DNA of 63,792 nucleotides from Lingula anatina (Eukaryota; Brachiopoda; Lingulata; Lingulida; Lingulidae): NCBI RefSeq assembly GCF_001039355.2, contig NW_019775814.1, positions 59,070 through 122,861 of the forward strand, written 5' to 3'. Position numbers and translations under genes: made by a program. Below are positions 24,035 through 35,830 of the stretch, piece by piece (position 1 is the stretch's first letter; every line of letters begins with the position of its first letter). The notes beneath the pieces are model-generated. The model was not told the origin of the DNA, ran no database searches, and worked only from the letters and a program-made list of their open reading frames with translations.

Positions 24035-26275
24035 ATGGAGGATTACTACTCAGTGCTTGGAGTAAACAAAGGATGTAAGACTGAAGAAATAAAGGATGCT
24101 TTCATCACAAAGGTTAGTGAGTTGAATGAAACAAACTCTAAGGACATATTACAGACAATCAGTGAAGCTTACTATACTCTAGTTAACCCAGACGACAGAA
24201 AGAAATATGACTTAGAACTGGGAATAGCAAGTAAACATGACTTTGATTACAGCGAGCAATATTATGGCCCCAACATTGTAGCTGTCATACACAATGCTCA
24301 GTGTGCCACAGTGGGAGTCAGCACTGTGAGTGTAGTGAAAAGAATGTTAGAGACTTCAAGACTACACCACAAACCTTCAGTAGATTGCGAAGTAAATTCT
24401 GGAACAGGACACCAGCTTAAGTTTAACTACTTCTCACCAAACGGGATTGACCTTGGAAGCATCTCCCTAACTTTTTATCACACAGCAAAGTCAAAGAAAG
24501 TTCATGTACAGGGAGCAGCATATGTGGTGTGGTTAGCTCTTGACTACCCAAAAATTGTCTTACTATCATCAGCACCAAAGCCTGTTCAACCCGGCATGGA
24601 TGAAACCAGGGTAAAACACAGTGAAGAAAATAACAACACAGAGACTAAGGGAGACCTTACCGGAGATTGGGATCAAACCACGCCAAAGAGAGTAGCAAAA
24701 CCAAAAAGAGTCTCACAAGCTACACCAAAGGGTTTTAAAACCAAGACCGGCCCAAATTTGAAGGAGAAGAGAATAGAAAAAGACATAAGCAAAGTACAGG
24801 AGACATTACAAACAGTTGAAAATCAGTACACTCAAATTCTTTTACAAACATCAGACCTCAAGAGGCAGGAAACCAAATCTAGCAACAATGACATAAAGGA
24901 AATCAAGGAGCAATTATCCCAATTAACTTCTCAGATGCTTAAGCTGACAAAAGCAGTGGACAATCTGCATACCCAGCTGTCCTCTCTAAACAACAAGGGC
25001 ATTGAAATGGGAACTCAGTGTGATCCTCCAACAGCCACAGATAATAGTACTCAATGCGAGATAAACATCACTGATAGCTCAACACAGTGTGCAAAACCTT
25101 CCTACAGATCAGTGGTAGCCAGCACCAACACAGTTACTGTAAGAACAATGGCTGTTAACACCTTTACCCCACCGCCTTAAACCAGCACAGGTAGTGCAAA
25201 CAAAGCAATAATGGAAACAAAGGCTACTAACACCACACTACCACAATCGGATGTCAGGAGTAGAAACAATGAGACAGGTGACAATGCTGCAGATCAAATT
25301 AGTGAAACTGAAGGCATAGTAACACCAACACATAGAGGTGAAAATGACAGCGAGCAAATTACCATTGTGAACAATTGCAACCATCTGGAAGCAACATCCA
25401 ATGAGCAGAAAAATACAAATGCAATAGAGCCTGGAGTAAATGAGGATACCCCCACCACAGAGATACCTACGACAACAGGTACGGGTACTCAAAGGCACAC
25501 TAGAGTACAGGTAAAGGAACCGTGTGAAAATATGGTAATCTCAGATTCAATCGGAAAAGATCGTGTAAGCCAAAAGCTTTTCCCACGCACCCACAGTAAA
25601 TGCATTGCTCTGAATGGCAAAGTAATAAAGGATGCGCAACAGGTGGTAGAAGAGAGAGACTTTGGCCAACCAAAATCAATCACGTTTATCATGGGCTCCA
25701 ACAACGTAAACAGCCACGAACAGCCGAAGGATATCCTGTGCCATATGCAAGAACTGGTCCTCACTACACGAAGGAAGTACAAGGACACAAAAATCATAAT
25801 CTCAAGTATACTCCCCAGGTGGGACAACTGGGACTTTAACAAAAAGGCGGTGGTTACAAACAGTTGTATTAGTAAATACTGCAACACCCTGGACAATGTG
25901 TGCTACATGTGGAATGACAACATAGTCTGCACAAGAAGTATGTTCCATAGAGATGGAATGCACCTAAACCAAAAAGGAAATTCAGCACTGGCCTGTAACA
26001 TTAAGGCCAAAACTGGACATCCATACTATGCCAGTGCAAACACCCGAAATGATACGCAAACTGCCCAACACCTAAAATGGGATCATGGGAGGCACCCAAG
26101 CATGCGCCCACAAGGGAATCAAAGGACCCGCCCAAACAACGCACCCCCAGAAAACCTGCAAAGAGACTGTCATGCACAGGATGCTCCAGCATACAGAAGC
26201 CAGGAAAAAGACATCCAAAATGAACTAAGAACTCTGTACGATTCCCTGAACAAATTGATAAGCAAACTGGAATAA
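24035..26275 (+). pseudogene. LINE ORF1: J-like domain, coiled coil and SGNH esterase, split by one stop codon
   Basis: ORF1 proteins coat the LINE RNA. Two frames, 24035-25180 (381 aa) and 25211-26275 (354 aa), are in the same reading frame, separated only by TAA at 25178 and ten sense codons, so one ORF of about 746 codons took a nonsense mutation (or is read through). Residues 1-65 form a J-like domain (YYSVLGVNK, EEIKDAF, ISEAYYTLVNPDDRKKYD), but the loop between helices II and III lacks the HPD that activates Hsp70. Residues 80-190 hold a β-rich domain (ISLTFYHTAKSKKVHVQG) seen in other invertebrate LINE ORF1s; residues 240-320 a coiled coil. The second part has an SGNH fold: SDSIG (nucleophile, residues 111-115 of that part), MGSNN (161-165) and DGMHLN (248-253). 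Confidence 0.8.
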
Positions 26276-26761
26276 AGCAAGGGGTTTAGTTATGAAAAAG
26301 GTATTGCAACATGAAGCAGTTTGTAAGTACAGATATTATTTACTTAGTACATTGATTAAAGCAAAAATGCACTTAAACTTTGAAGATCAAATTAAAACAA
26401 GTATTCTATTTCAAATAGCATTTTTAAGGATACATATTTGCTGGTATGTGTGGGTATGTTTATATGGTATATATGCGTATATGCGATTATATATATATAT
26501 GTATATTATCTGCCTTATGATTCTATAGAATTCTTCAAAGGAAGTTTACTCGGAAAAGAATTTATCGTCAATTAAGAAAGGAAAACATCCTATAGAGGAT
26601 AAAGAATAGTGTTAACATGTATTTACATAATCTTGGTATTCAACTAATTTATGATGCACTTGCTCAGTAGTTATTTGTACATTTAAATGAAATACTTTTA
26701 CATGAACACCTGGTGATTAAACGAATCTAAGTAGGGGTACACAAATAGTCAAAACAGTAAA
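26276..26761 (+). other. Spacer between LINE ORF1 and ORF2
   Basis: AT-rich, no ORF of note. The last 160 bp (from 26600) are shared with the second copy at 22519, showing it belongs to the element. Confidence 0.7.
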
Positions 26762-29700
26762 ATGCTACGTATAGGTATGAGAAATGTAAGAGGACTGTCA
26801 AACAAGTTATATGATCATAACTTTATTCAAACAGTGCAAAACTTCGATATATTCGTATGTATTGAAACTTTTAGTACAACGAGATCAAAAGTTACCCTGC
26901 CCACAAGCACTCACAGCCACTTCTTAAGATTAAGAAAGAAAAGAAAAGTGAAGTGTAGACCCTCTGGGGGAATTGTAGTATACTACAAAAAGGAACTTAG
27001 CAGTGCACTGACATTGTTGAATAGTAAAAGTGAGAATCTGCTGTGGTTGAAGCTATCAGGCACTGAATTTGGCCTCGAAAATGATATTTTCATATGTGCA
27101 GTCTATTTGAAACCAAACAGTGGCAGAGCCGATGAAGCCACCCTTGACATATTAGAAAATGAAGTAGCTTTCTATCAGCAGCAAGGTAACCTATGCCTCG
27201 TGGGAGGTTTTAATGCCCGTACAGGTGTCCTCCCTGATCTCATCAAAAATGATAATGATTTTGGGATAACAGTGCCTAACAGTTATGCCACAGACAGTCA
27301 GATAAGAAACAGAAGCAACTTTGATAAAGTAATCAATGCACAAGGTAGAAATCTCCTAGAATTGTGTGCTAGCAGTAATCTTAGGATAGTAAATGGAAGA
27401 ACAATAGGTGATTCCTTGGGATACTTCACATGTTTTAACAACCAAGGGTGTAGCACGGTTGACTACGCAATTGTAAGTGACAGGATGCTCAGAAAGGTTA
27501 GTTTCTTCACAGTTCATCCTATAGATTACCTGTCAGATCACTGCTTGCTAGATCTTGCGATTAATTGTGTGGGCTATCAAGAGAAAGATAACACTGAAAT
27601 AGTGAAAAATTTAAATGATAGATATGCGTGGGACAAGGACTCCCCTGAAAAATTCCTAAGTGCCCTTGAAAATGAAGAGAGCCTGGCGGCTATTAGTGCT
27701 GTACAGCATACCAAATTTCCAGCTACAAAAAATGGTGTTAGCGAATTATGCTCTGCAGTGGCATCGGTTATAGAAAATGCGGCAAATAACGCTCTTAGAA
27801 AAAAGAAACGTATGAAAAATAGTAGAAAAAAGAACAAAAGGATTAAACAACACCCATGGTTTGATAAAACTTGCACAGAAATCAGAAGAAACATTAAACA
27901 ACTTGGAAAACAATTACAGAAAGACCCCCAAAATCAATTTATATCACAAACTTATCACATTGCAACCAAAAAGTACAGGCAATTGATTAAGCAAAAGAAA
28001 CAGGAATACAAAAACGCACTGTTGGAAAAAATGCTCAGTATTGAAAAGAAAAACCCAAAAGCTATTTGGCAGACCCTGAAAAGCCTTAAAGAAACTGAAC
28101 AAAGTGGGAATTTTATAAGTGCAGAAGCCTGGCTTCAGCATTTCCAACATCTCTGTGGGATCCCCCCCACAGGTGACCATGAAATAGACAAGGAAATCGC
28201 ACAGCAGGAAGCACTACCTGGAGTGCAAATCCTCGATAACCCCATCACAATAAGTGAAGTGAAAAATGCAATAAAGAAACTTAAGAATGGAAAAGCCCCA
28301 GGTGAAGATGTGATCTCCAATGAAATGTTGAAAACAGGTAAAGTGTACCTAACAGGTATCATCACCAAGCTCTTCAACTTAGTTTTGGAAAGTTCTGAAA
28401 TTCCCGAAACATGGAACTTGGGAATAATAATCCCAATATACAAGTCCGGGGAATGCAACAACCCCTTTAACTACAGAGGAATATGTATAACCAGTTGTAT
28501 GGGAAAACTATTTAATGCCTTATTAGCTACAAGATTAAGCAAGCATTTTGAAACTGAAGACAAATTGAGCCAAGAACAAGCTGGCTTTCGACCGGGGAAC
28601 AGAACCACAGATCACATTTACACTCTCAAGTCACTAATCAACAGAAGCATAAGTAAGAACAAAAGTGTGTATGCATGTTTTATTGATTTCAAAAAGGCCT
28701 TCGACACAGTGTAGCATAAAGGGCTCTTCCTCAAACTACTCAAGCTGGGCATTGGGGGAAATTCTATAAACTAATTAAGTGCATGTATAATAACACCAGA
28801 CTAGGTGTATCTATAGGTGAACAGTATACAACCCCATTCAAGTCAAGAATAGGCATCCGACAAGGGGACAATTTGAGTCCAATACTCTTTAACATATTTA
28901 TCGACGACCTAAAAATGATCTCAGTGAATGCTATAACCCAGGAAATGTTGATGGACTGAGTCATATCCTCTATGCTGATGATCTTATCCTCCTATCAACA
29001 TCAAAAGACGGTCTACAGCACTTGCTGCATAAACTCGAAAGGTACTGCTTAAAATGGAAATTACATGTAAATGAAAACAAATCAAAAGTTGTTGTCTTCA
29101 ACAAATCTGGTAAAGTGGATAAAAATACAAAGTTCTTTATAAATGCCAACCCGATCGAGACTGTGAAAGAATACACTTACCTTGGTATCACCTTTGCTAA
29201 CACTGGGTCAATGAAAAAAGCAATAGTAAATCTAAAATTAAAAGCAATGAAAGCAATGTTCTCATTGAAAGGTGCACTTTCATCACAAAACTTATCCTCA
29301 CCTCTCCTATATTTAAAACTGTTTGACAAAATGGTAAGTCCAATACTCCTCTATGGCTGCGAAGTTTGGGCCCAAGAAATATTCAAAGAAAAGAAAATGA
29401 CCCTGAACAAAATTAACCAAATGCCTTTTGAGCAAGCACATTTGAGAATGTGCAAATGGGCACTGGGTTTGAGTAAACACGCCAGCAACAATGCTAGTCG
29501 CGCAGAACTCGGTCGTTATCCCTTATATTCTAACATTGTTAAACAGGTGCAACGATACTGCCAAAGATTTGGAAATCTACCAAATAACAGAATAGTAAAA
29601 CTCACCCATGATGCAGAACTGACAATAGGGGAAAAAGGTTGGCCAGGGGCGATTAATACCATGTTAACAACTTGGGATCTTCACAGTGGAAATGTCCCAG

Positions 29701-29992
29701 GGGTTCAGCAAATCCAAACACATTGCAATATTGAGGAAAAAATCAATGCAAAAATTGAAAAAATGTTCTGGGAAGAGTTAACTGATCCACAAAGCACCAG
29801 GTTAAAAACTTATAGTCTGATAAAAAAGTCCTACAAAATTGAAAAGTACCTGCTAACTAATGCCCCTCAGTCATTAAAAAGGGAAGTGGCTAAAATTAGA
29901 GTCAGTGATCATATTCTGGAAATGGAAAGAGGACGCTACACCAGACCTAAAACACCACGCGAGGAACGATTCTGTCCCCACTGTCCTAGATC
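26762..29992 (+). pseudogene. LINE ORF2: endonuclease and reverse transcriptase, inactivated
   Basis: Enzyme of the retrotransposon. The frame from 26762 to 28714 (650 aa) starts with an APE-type endonuclease (NVRGLSNK, ETFSTTRS, GGFNARTG, SDHCLLDLAI at its end). A basic linker follows, then reverse transcriptase motifs (KLKNGKAPGEDVISNEMLK, AGFRPGNRTTDHI, CFIDFKKAFDTV). TAG at 28712 replaces what is a Trp codon in relatives. RT continues through single-base frameshifts near 28760 and 28910, with GIRQGDNLSPILFN and the catalytic YADD at 28971-28982 still legible. The frame 29022-30038 carries the thumb and C-terminal region (EYTYLGITF, LLYGCEVW) and ends in the first half of a Cys zinc finger. 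All motifs present, but the copy is dead. Confidence 0.9.
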
Positions 29993-30158
29993 TGATATTA
30001 ATTTGTGGTCATTTTTTCGTTTATGTGAAATATCTTGAGTTAGCCGAATAAATTGTGTATAGGGGGCATGTGTATAGAAAAGCATGTCCTGCATTACGGC
30101 GGACATCCATACCCTTCACACAGATCAGAGCCAGATTGTAATTATGCTGAAGGCTAAT

Positions 30159-32450
30159 GTAAGGCTGACACTTGAACGGCCTTTAGCCCCGATTTTGTCG
30201 TGGCAAGTCGTGTCATTTTAGGGCACGAAGTGGGAGGCTCCCGCACTGTTACCGACTAGTTCACGCATAGTTTACGTCGAGTTCACGACGAGCTAACGAA
30301 TAGTCCACGTATGCTTGTCCACATTGACACGAACTGGCACGACAAGTTCACGCATAGTTTACGCATAGTTACGCACTTCCCGCATTGGCACGACGAGTTT
30401 GGGCAATTCGGACCGTGTCGTGCCGACTTTGGCACGCAATTTAAAAAGTGGGCCTCCCCAACTCCTGGTCATTTTTGAATTGGCTGTGGAAGAGAAAACA
30501 TGCTTAATGCCGGAGACACAGACACAATCACTGCAGAGAAGAGAAGATGCCTATACCTGGCAGCTGTTCTAGCCATTGTTGAAGAGCAGCAGAAAAAGTT
30601 GGAAGAGGCAGAAGAGCAAGAAAAGGCAATCCCACCTCTAAGAAAGACACAAAGGCAAGTGTGGGTCAGGTAATGGTAGACCAGAAGGCACGAGTATGGA
30701 CAGTATGACAGTCTACTGACTGAGCTCCACAAGGAAGATCAAAGGGGCTACAAAAATTACCTCAGAATCACACCTGACCTGTTCCAAGAGATGGTTGTGA
30801 AGTTAACCCCTCGCCGCCAGAAGCAGGCCACCTTCATGAGGGTACCGCTTCAGTTGGACTCAAGCTGGCTGCCACCCTCCGCTTCCTAGCCAATAGAAAT
30901 TCCTCTCCAAGTCTGCAGTACAGTTTCAATGTTGAAGCAAGTACCATTTGCAAGTTCATACCAGAGTCGGTAAACCCATCATCGCGGTCAACAAGAACGA
31001 AGTGCTGCGCTGCCCCAAAACTGAAGATGAGTGGAAGGACGTTGCTGCCAGGTTCAGGTCCAGATGGAACTACCACAACTGTCAAGGGCTGTGGACGGCA
31101 AGTACATCGCCATTAAGAAGCCACCCAATGCTGGATCTTCCTGCGACAACTACAAGGGCTTCCAAAGCATTGTACTGATGGCAGTGGCAGATGCTACCTT
31201 CAAGTTCCTCTATGTGGATGTTGGGGCAGAGGGTGGTGCGTCTGATGGAGGAACATGGAGTAACTGTTCCCTGCATGAAACATTGAAGAGAACGGAGCTA
31301 GAGTCCCTCAACCAGAACCACTCTCTTATGATGACCTGCCAGTGCCCTATCACTTCGTAGGGAATGAAGCCTTTGCTCTCCGAACCTGGATGATGAAATC
31401 ATTCTCCCATCGGTCACAGGTCCTACGAGAATGCATATACAGCTACAGGTTGTCTCGTGCCCGACGTGTCGTGGACAATGCCTTTGGGATTTTGTGTTAA
31501 AGATTCCATTGCTTCTTGACGATGATGCATTAGCACCCCGACACCATCAAACTGATCACCATGTGCGCCTGTGTCCTGCACAACCTCATCCTCATCAGAT
31601 ACCAATACGCACTTTCAGAAGTGGACCGCGAAGATCCGGACACACATGACCTGGTAGATGGAGGACTGACCGACACCTGCAGGTGCTGCTGCCTCTAACC
31701 AGAAGGATGCAAAGGATCAGCGAGACTACCTGTCACATTACTACATGTCCCCTGCTGGTGCTGTTCTTTTGCAAGAAAGAATGGTAGTAGCTCCATGAGC
31801 TGTATCTACAGTGGTTCAATTTTTGAAATAAAAGAAACGAAACTTCCCCCTCCCCCATAAAAACAGTAACGAACAAATAGAAATTAAAAGACATTAAAGA
31901 AAGAAAGTCAGAAAAATTAAAAAACTGGAAAGAAATAATGAGAAAAGAAGTCGCCTCCCCCACTCACCAAAAAATAATAATAATGAATAACATAAACAAA
32001 ATAAAGAAACAAAGAAATGAAAGTAACCGAAAAGGGAAAGGAAAAGAAAGAGAAACGGAAAAGAAACTCAAGAAACGAAGGATGTCGTTTTGGGGGTGGG
32101 TGGGAAAGGGGACTTTCTTCGTGAACTACTCGTAAACTCAGTGTTAGCTGTTCGTAAACTATTCGTGACAGTTCGTAACAGTCGTAGCATTGCGCGCACT
32201 GCCACGTACTGGCACACATCCTCCCGCATCGTCCGGACGAGTTCACGAACAGCTTGCGCATAGTTCCCGATCCGGTCGCGAAATTTTGTCGTGACCAAAA
32301 TTTTGAACATTTAAAAATTCTCCTCCTCACATGGCACGCAGTCACGACTGGTTGGCGCACACTTCACGCCAGTTTACGACTAGTTTGCGCACTGGCACTA
32401 CTTGAGACGTGCCGATGCGTGTCACAAAATCGTGCAAGTGTCAGCCTTAC
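30159..32450 (+). mobile_element. PIF/Harbinger DNA transposon (about 2.3 kb)
   Basis: GTAAGGCTGACACTTG at 30159-30174 is the exact reverse complement of CAAGTGTCAGCCTTAC at 32435-32450. Inside both ends lie clusters of short repeats of the type GTTCACG, TAGTTTACG and GGCACGA, in opposite orientation at the two ends (about 30255-30440 and 32110-32400), as expected for transposase-binding arrays. A broken Harbinger transposase lies between. If the outer GTAA is partly target sequence, the real end is GGCTGACACTTG; TAA on the left and TTA on the right flank it. I see no second (Myb-like) ORF. Confidence 0.85.
30500..31735 (+). pseudogene. Broken PIF/Harbinger transposase (HARBI1-like)
   Basis: DDE-type nuclease of the Harbinger superfamily. 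Translation from ATG at 30500 gives a helical start (KRRCLYLAAVLAIVEEQQKK), stops at 30656 and 30662, then the conserved N-terminal block (DSLLTELHKEDQRGYKNYLR, FQEMVVKLTP). After a frameshift comes W-x-x-x-A-A-R-F, WNYHNCQG, and in a third frame from about 31083 AVDGKYIAIKKPPN, NYKGFQSIVLMAVADA and DVGAEGGASDGG, holding the first two catalytic Asp. Further on, GNEAFALRTWMMK and RARRVVDNAFGIL are legible; the last should contain the catalytic Glu (VVENAFG) but shows Asp. Several frameshifts and stops make it inactive. Confidence 0.88.
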
Positions 32451-32759
32451 TTAAAGCTGTCCGTGATGACTTTATTGGAAAAAGATATAATAATAATAAT
32501 GATAATAATATATATATATATATTTCAAGTCTAAAATCCATAAAATGTTCAATGGACTGTACAACATAAAATACAAAGAGGTTTACAGATAAAAATGGTT
32601 AGGATATATATTATATAAATAAGAGCTAAACTAAATTGTAATAAACAGTAATTAAAAGTAAAAATTTCCAAGGTTTCTTTAAAATTGTAAAATTTAAAAT
32701 TCATGAATAAAATTTCTTAAAAATATGAGTTTTCAATTACTTTTTTAAAGATTCTTGTG
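32451..32759. other. AT-rich spacer between Harbinger and LINE fragments
   Basis: Holds a short ATA/TA microsatellite at about 32487-32522. No coding signal. Confidence 0.6.
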
Positions 32760-32770
32760 GTTCTATTTGT

Positions 32771-33600
32771 CTAATAAAAAGTTGGCAAATTATTCCACTC
32801 TACTGGTGCAGCTATACAAAATGATATGTCACCATATGATTTTAACCTTGATTTTGGAACTTTCAGTAGAAGTTTGTCACCAGACCTCAGGGATCTTTGA
32901 GGGCTATAATGTTTGACTAGATCAGTTATATATGGTGGAGCTAGATTATAAAAAGCAGCATGTGTAAAAACTAAAACCATAAATGAAATTCTGGCCCTAA
33001 CTGGTAACCAGTGCAGCTGCTTTAAAATTGGAGTGATATGGCAATCCCTAGGCTGTAGCATTAAAAGCCGTGCTAAGATATCCTGGATGCGTTGTAATCT
33101 TTTGATCTTATCATCTGGACATCCATATAATACAGAATTGCAATAGTCCAGCCTGGAAGTTACCCATGAGTGTATAACAGTAGCAGCAGATGATTGATTC
33201 AGATATTTCCTTATGGTGCCAATATTCCGAATGTTGAATAAACAAGACCTTGTGATGGTGGACATCTGTTTGTCCATTGAAAGTGTAGAATCAAAGCATA
33301 CTCCTAAATTTTTTACTGGCTCCAATTTTAAGTAGCAAGTTGTGAGCAAGCTAGGCCCTTGTTGTGGGATTGAGTAATGACTAAAATTCTGTTTTTCCAT
33401 CATTTATCTTCAATTTGTTTGAAATGAGCCAACCTCTGAGATCTGATATGCAATCAAAAATGGTATTCACAGACAATGCTGGATCATGGATGTTACAAGA
33501 TGTGTACAACTGAGTATCATCTGCATAAAAGTGGTAACCTATCTTATGATAACGCAGAATTGCTCCAAGGGGTAACGTGTAAACATAAAACTTTAAGAGG
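32771..33600 (-). pseudogene. L2/CR1-type LINE reverse transcriptase, 3' part
   Basis: Minus-strand remnant of an ORF2. From 33600 down it reads LGAILRYHKIGYHFYADD, with the catalytic YADD box at about 33510-33530, then TQLYTSC and DLRGWLISNKLKIN. After a frame change near 33403 it continues as 32771-33403 (210 aa): LGVCFDSTLSMDKQM, TSRLDYCNSVLYGCPDDK, ITPILKQLHWLPVRARI, LAPPYITDLV and a final APVEWNNLP. This order is typical of L2/CR1 clade thumb and C-terminal regions. 5'-truncated, as most LINE copies are. It differs from the LINE at 24-30 kb. Confidence 0.88.
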
Positions 33601-34720
33601 CCCAGGTTTCTGTTGAAAGGGACCAGGGTCCGTGTCTATGAAGATTTAAGGCCAATGAGTCGCGGTCTTTTAAGAAGACTGACGGATCACATTTCGATTT
33701 CTAACTGCTGGTCAGATAGAGAAAATTTCTTGGAAAACCGTGTCCTCCAAGCAACTGACGACATTGACAATATTATCCTCTTATCTGAGCGATAAAAAAA
33801 GTAAAAGTCCGTATTAACGGTACGCTATCTGAATCTTTCCAAAGAATCTTATATCAATACTAGTGTTCCACAAGGTAGCATTCTCGGTCCTCTTCTTTTT
33901 CTCTTATATATAAATGATCTAACATACAACCTTTCTTCAGATTGTTTTCTATATGCTGACGAAACGTCTATATATCAATCGTCTTTCCCTACTGACAGCC
34001 AGTCGCACGATACACTTCAATCTGATCACTCCAAGCTTGAGAAATGGTCTTCCAGGTGGAAACTGGAGTTCAAACCTGATAACAGTTGTGAGGTTATATT
34101 CTCTATCAAGGTCACAGCAAATAAATACAGAAATCTAATATTGTGTGATTTAATGATACCCTGGAAATCATTCCGCAAACACCTCGAGTTCGTAATAGAT
34201 TCCAAACTGTCTTGTGCTGAGCATATAAGTTATTTATCTACTACGGCCCAAAAGGCCCTGAACCCTCTTAATTCCCTGTTTCATAGGCTCCGATCTCGGC
34301 ACTTGAACATACTATACAACGCCTACATTCTGTCTCTGCTTGAGAACTGCGACACCCTCTATCACTCAGCAACTAAAGAGAATCTTTCTAAATTTTTTTC
34401 TATACTCCATCAAGCTAGTCTGCTTGTTTTGGGTGCTTTGCCTGGCTCGAACACACTTAAGGTATATACTTAGAGAGTTGAACTGGGCTTCTCTGGAAAA
34501 CCGCAGAATAATGCATGCAAAAATGGTTATGTTCTCCATCTATCACAACATGGCTCCTACATATATCCTCAAAGATTTCCTGTGTTTTAAATCCAATAAT
34601 CTCGCAAACAAGAGAGTCATCGTACAGATATTACATTGTCCCAGCTAAGTTTACTTCCCAGGGCCCTGAATACTTACTCGTGTCTTCATGGAATAGTCTC
34701 AGTCTCGAAAGTACACCCTA
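33601..34720 (+). pseudogene. Second, unrelated LINE reverse transcriptase fragment
   Basis: Plus-strand, broken. Legible parts: INTSVPQGSILGPLLFLLYI with NDL (33855-33920), FLYADETSIYQSS (the YADD box changed to YADE), KLEKWSSRWKLEFKPD, then in the frame 34141-34473 FRKHLEFVIDSKLSCAEHIS and LNILYNAYILSLLENCDTLY. From 34340 a third frame carries ELNWASLENRRIMHAKMVMF. At least three frame changes. Jockey/CR1-type by motif order. The part before 33800 is less certain. Confidence 0.8.
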
Positions 34721-35504
34721 AATGTTGCGTTGCTTAAAGTCATAACTCTTCGTTTTGACCAAAAATTGGATTTTCCTGGCGTAAACGGCAATTTTCCCGT
34801 ACTTACCAATGGTCAACGACCCCATTCCTGCATTCAAGGTTAGTCCAGGGTTTTTCCTAAACGCTTGGTTTTTTTGTTAAAATCTCTTAAGAGATTTTAA
34901 CTGAGGGAGCCCGCTCTGACATTGCAGTCACGCAATATCGAGCGGGGTTTTCTGATGACCTACTTAAAACCGCGAGAAAAGCAGACAAGAACAACACTTT
35001 ATTACAATAAAATAATATTCATACGATATAATCGTCTTATTGCTCAGAATGCATTTATATCTACAACGTGTGCAGTTCTGGGATTTTCGTTATCCGACAC
35101 ACTGTACAAAAACTCGGAACTTACGTCTGAGGATTGTGTCATGCGCCTGCAATATCTTATCCCGCCAAATGTTATTTTGGTCTCGAATGCACGCGATAAT
35201 CCGCGTGATGCGCCAACATCCTTGGCAACGGATGCCTTGACGACCGGGAAGAAAGGCACCGAAAGCCCTATTGACAAGCACAGTTTTTACTTTTACTACA
35301 ACAACAGCCGTTTTAGTGGTGAAATGCAATGTAATATATTTCCATGTGTGGTTTAGAATGTATTTCCTGCGGAATTTTGAATCTTAAAGGAAGAGTTATT
35401 ATTGCTTTAAGCATTCTCTGAAAGCTGAGCTCTTTGCTGGTTCGTTATCTACAACCACCCTAAACTTAGAAAAAAAAAAAAAAGAAAAACATCTAAACCG
35501 CGTG
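34721..35504. other. Unassigned sequence inside the LINE fragment, with a 144-codon open frame
   Basis: The open frame at 34922-35356 (+) has no domain I know and no splice or promoter context, so I do not call it a gene. Because LINE sequence seems to resume at about 35505, this stretch may be an insertion. A short palindrome (TCTCTTAAGAGATTTTAA area) sits at about 34885. Confidence 0.35.
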
Positions 35505-35830
35505 CACGTGTAGATCTATTGTTCAGATCCCAACTATATAACCACAATTGGAACTCGGTGAGTTCTCCAAACTGCTCTTGTGGGAAACCTGAGACTACGT
35601 ATACGCCATTTTTTCTTCCAGTGACCACTGAAGCAGTTGAAGTATCGTGATTTTCATTTGTCTATTAAGAGTGTCCAGGGTGCTAAAAATACATATTTCA
35701 GAAAGCAACTTGATAAAATATCTTTGTTTTTACACGGTCACAAAACTTTAACCACTGGACAGAACGAAAAAATCTTTAAAATTGTTTCGACGTTTTTAAT
35801 TGATAATGTTTAAATGCTTTGATAAATCCA
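35505..35830 (+). pseudogene. LINE ORF2 C-terminal zinc-finger remnant
   Basis: One frame reads LLFRSQLYNHNWNSV, SSPNCSCGKPETT, then after the expected His position decays with stops. The C-x-C-G-x-P-E-T-x-x-H-F pattern is the usual C-terminal finger of Jockey/CR1-group ORF2. It may be the 3' end of the fragment at 33601-34720. Confidence 0.5.

Larger units (their letters stand above)
24035..29992 (+). mobile_element. Near-complete CR1-like non-LTR retrotransposon with J-like/SGNH ORF1
   Basis: Copy-and-paste element inserted by target-primed reverse transcription. It holds ORF1 (24035-26275, one internal stop), a 486-bp spacer, and ORF2 (26762 to about 29990, one stop and frameshifts). The C-terminal zinc-finger region of ORF2 (EERFCPHCP) breaks off at about 29990, where other sequence and a Harbinger element follow. 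An SGNH esterase in ORF1 is known from CR1-group LINEs, which supports this assignment; the exact clade needs an RT tree. Few mutations and a second copy that differs by about 1.5% mean the family was recently active. Confidence 0.88.

Noticed and set aside
24035-25180. Host DnaJ-family gene
   Set aside because: It continues in frame into an SGNH esterase ORF and is followed by LINE ORF2; it lacks HPD and introns. Better explained as LINE ORF1.
34922-35356. 144-codon gene
   Set aside because: No domain, no splice or promoter signal, and it lies inside a split LINE.
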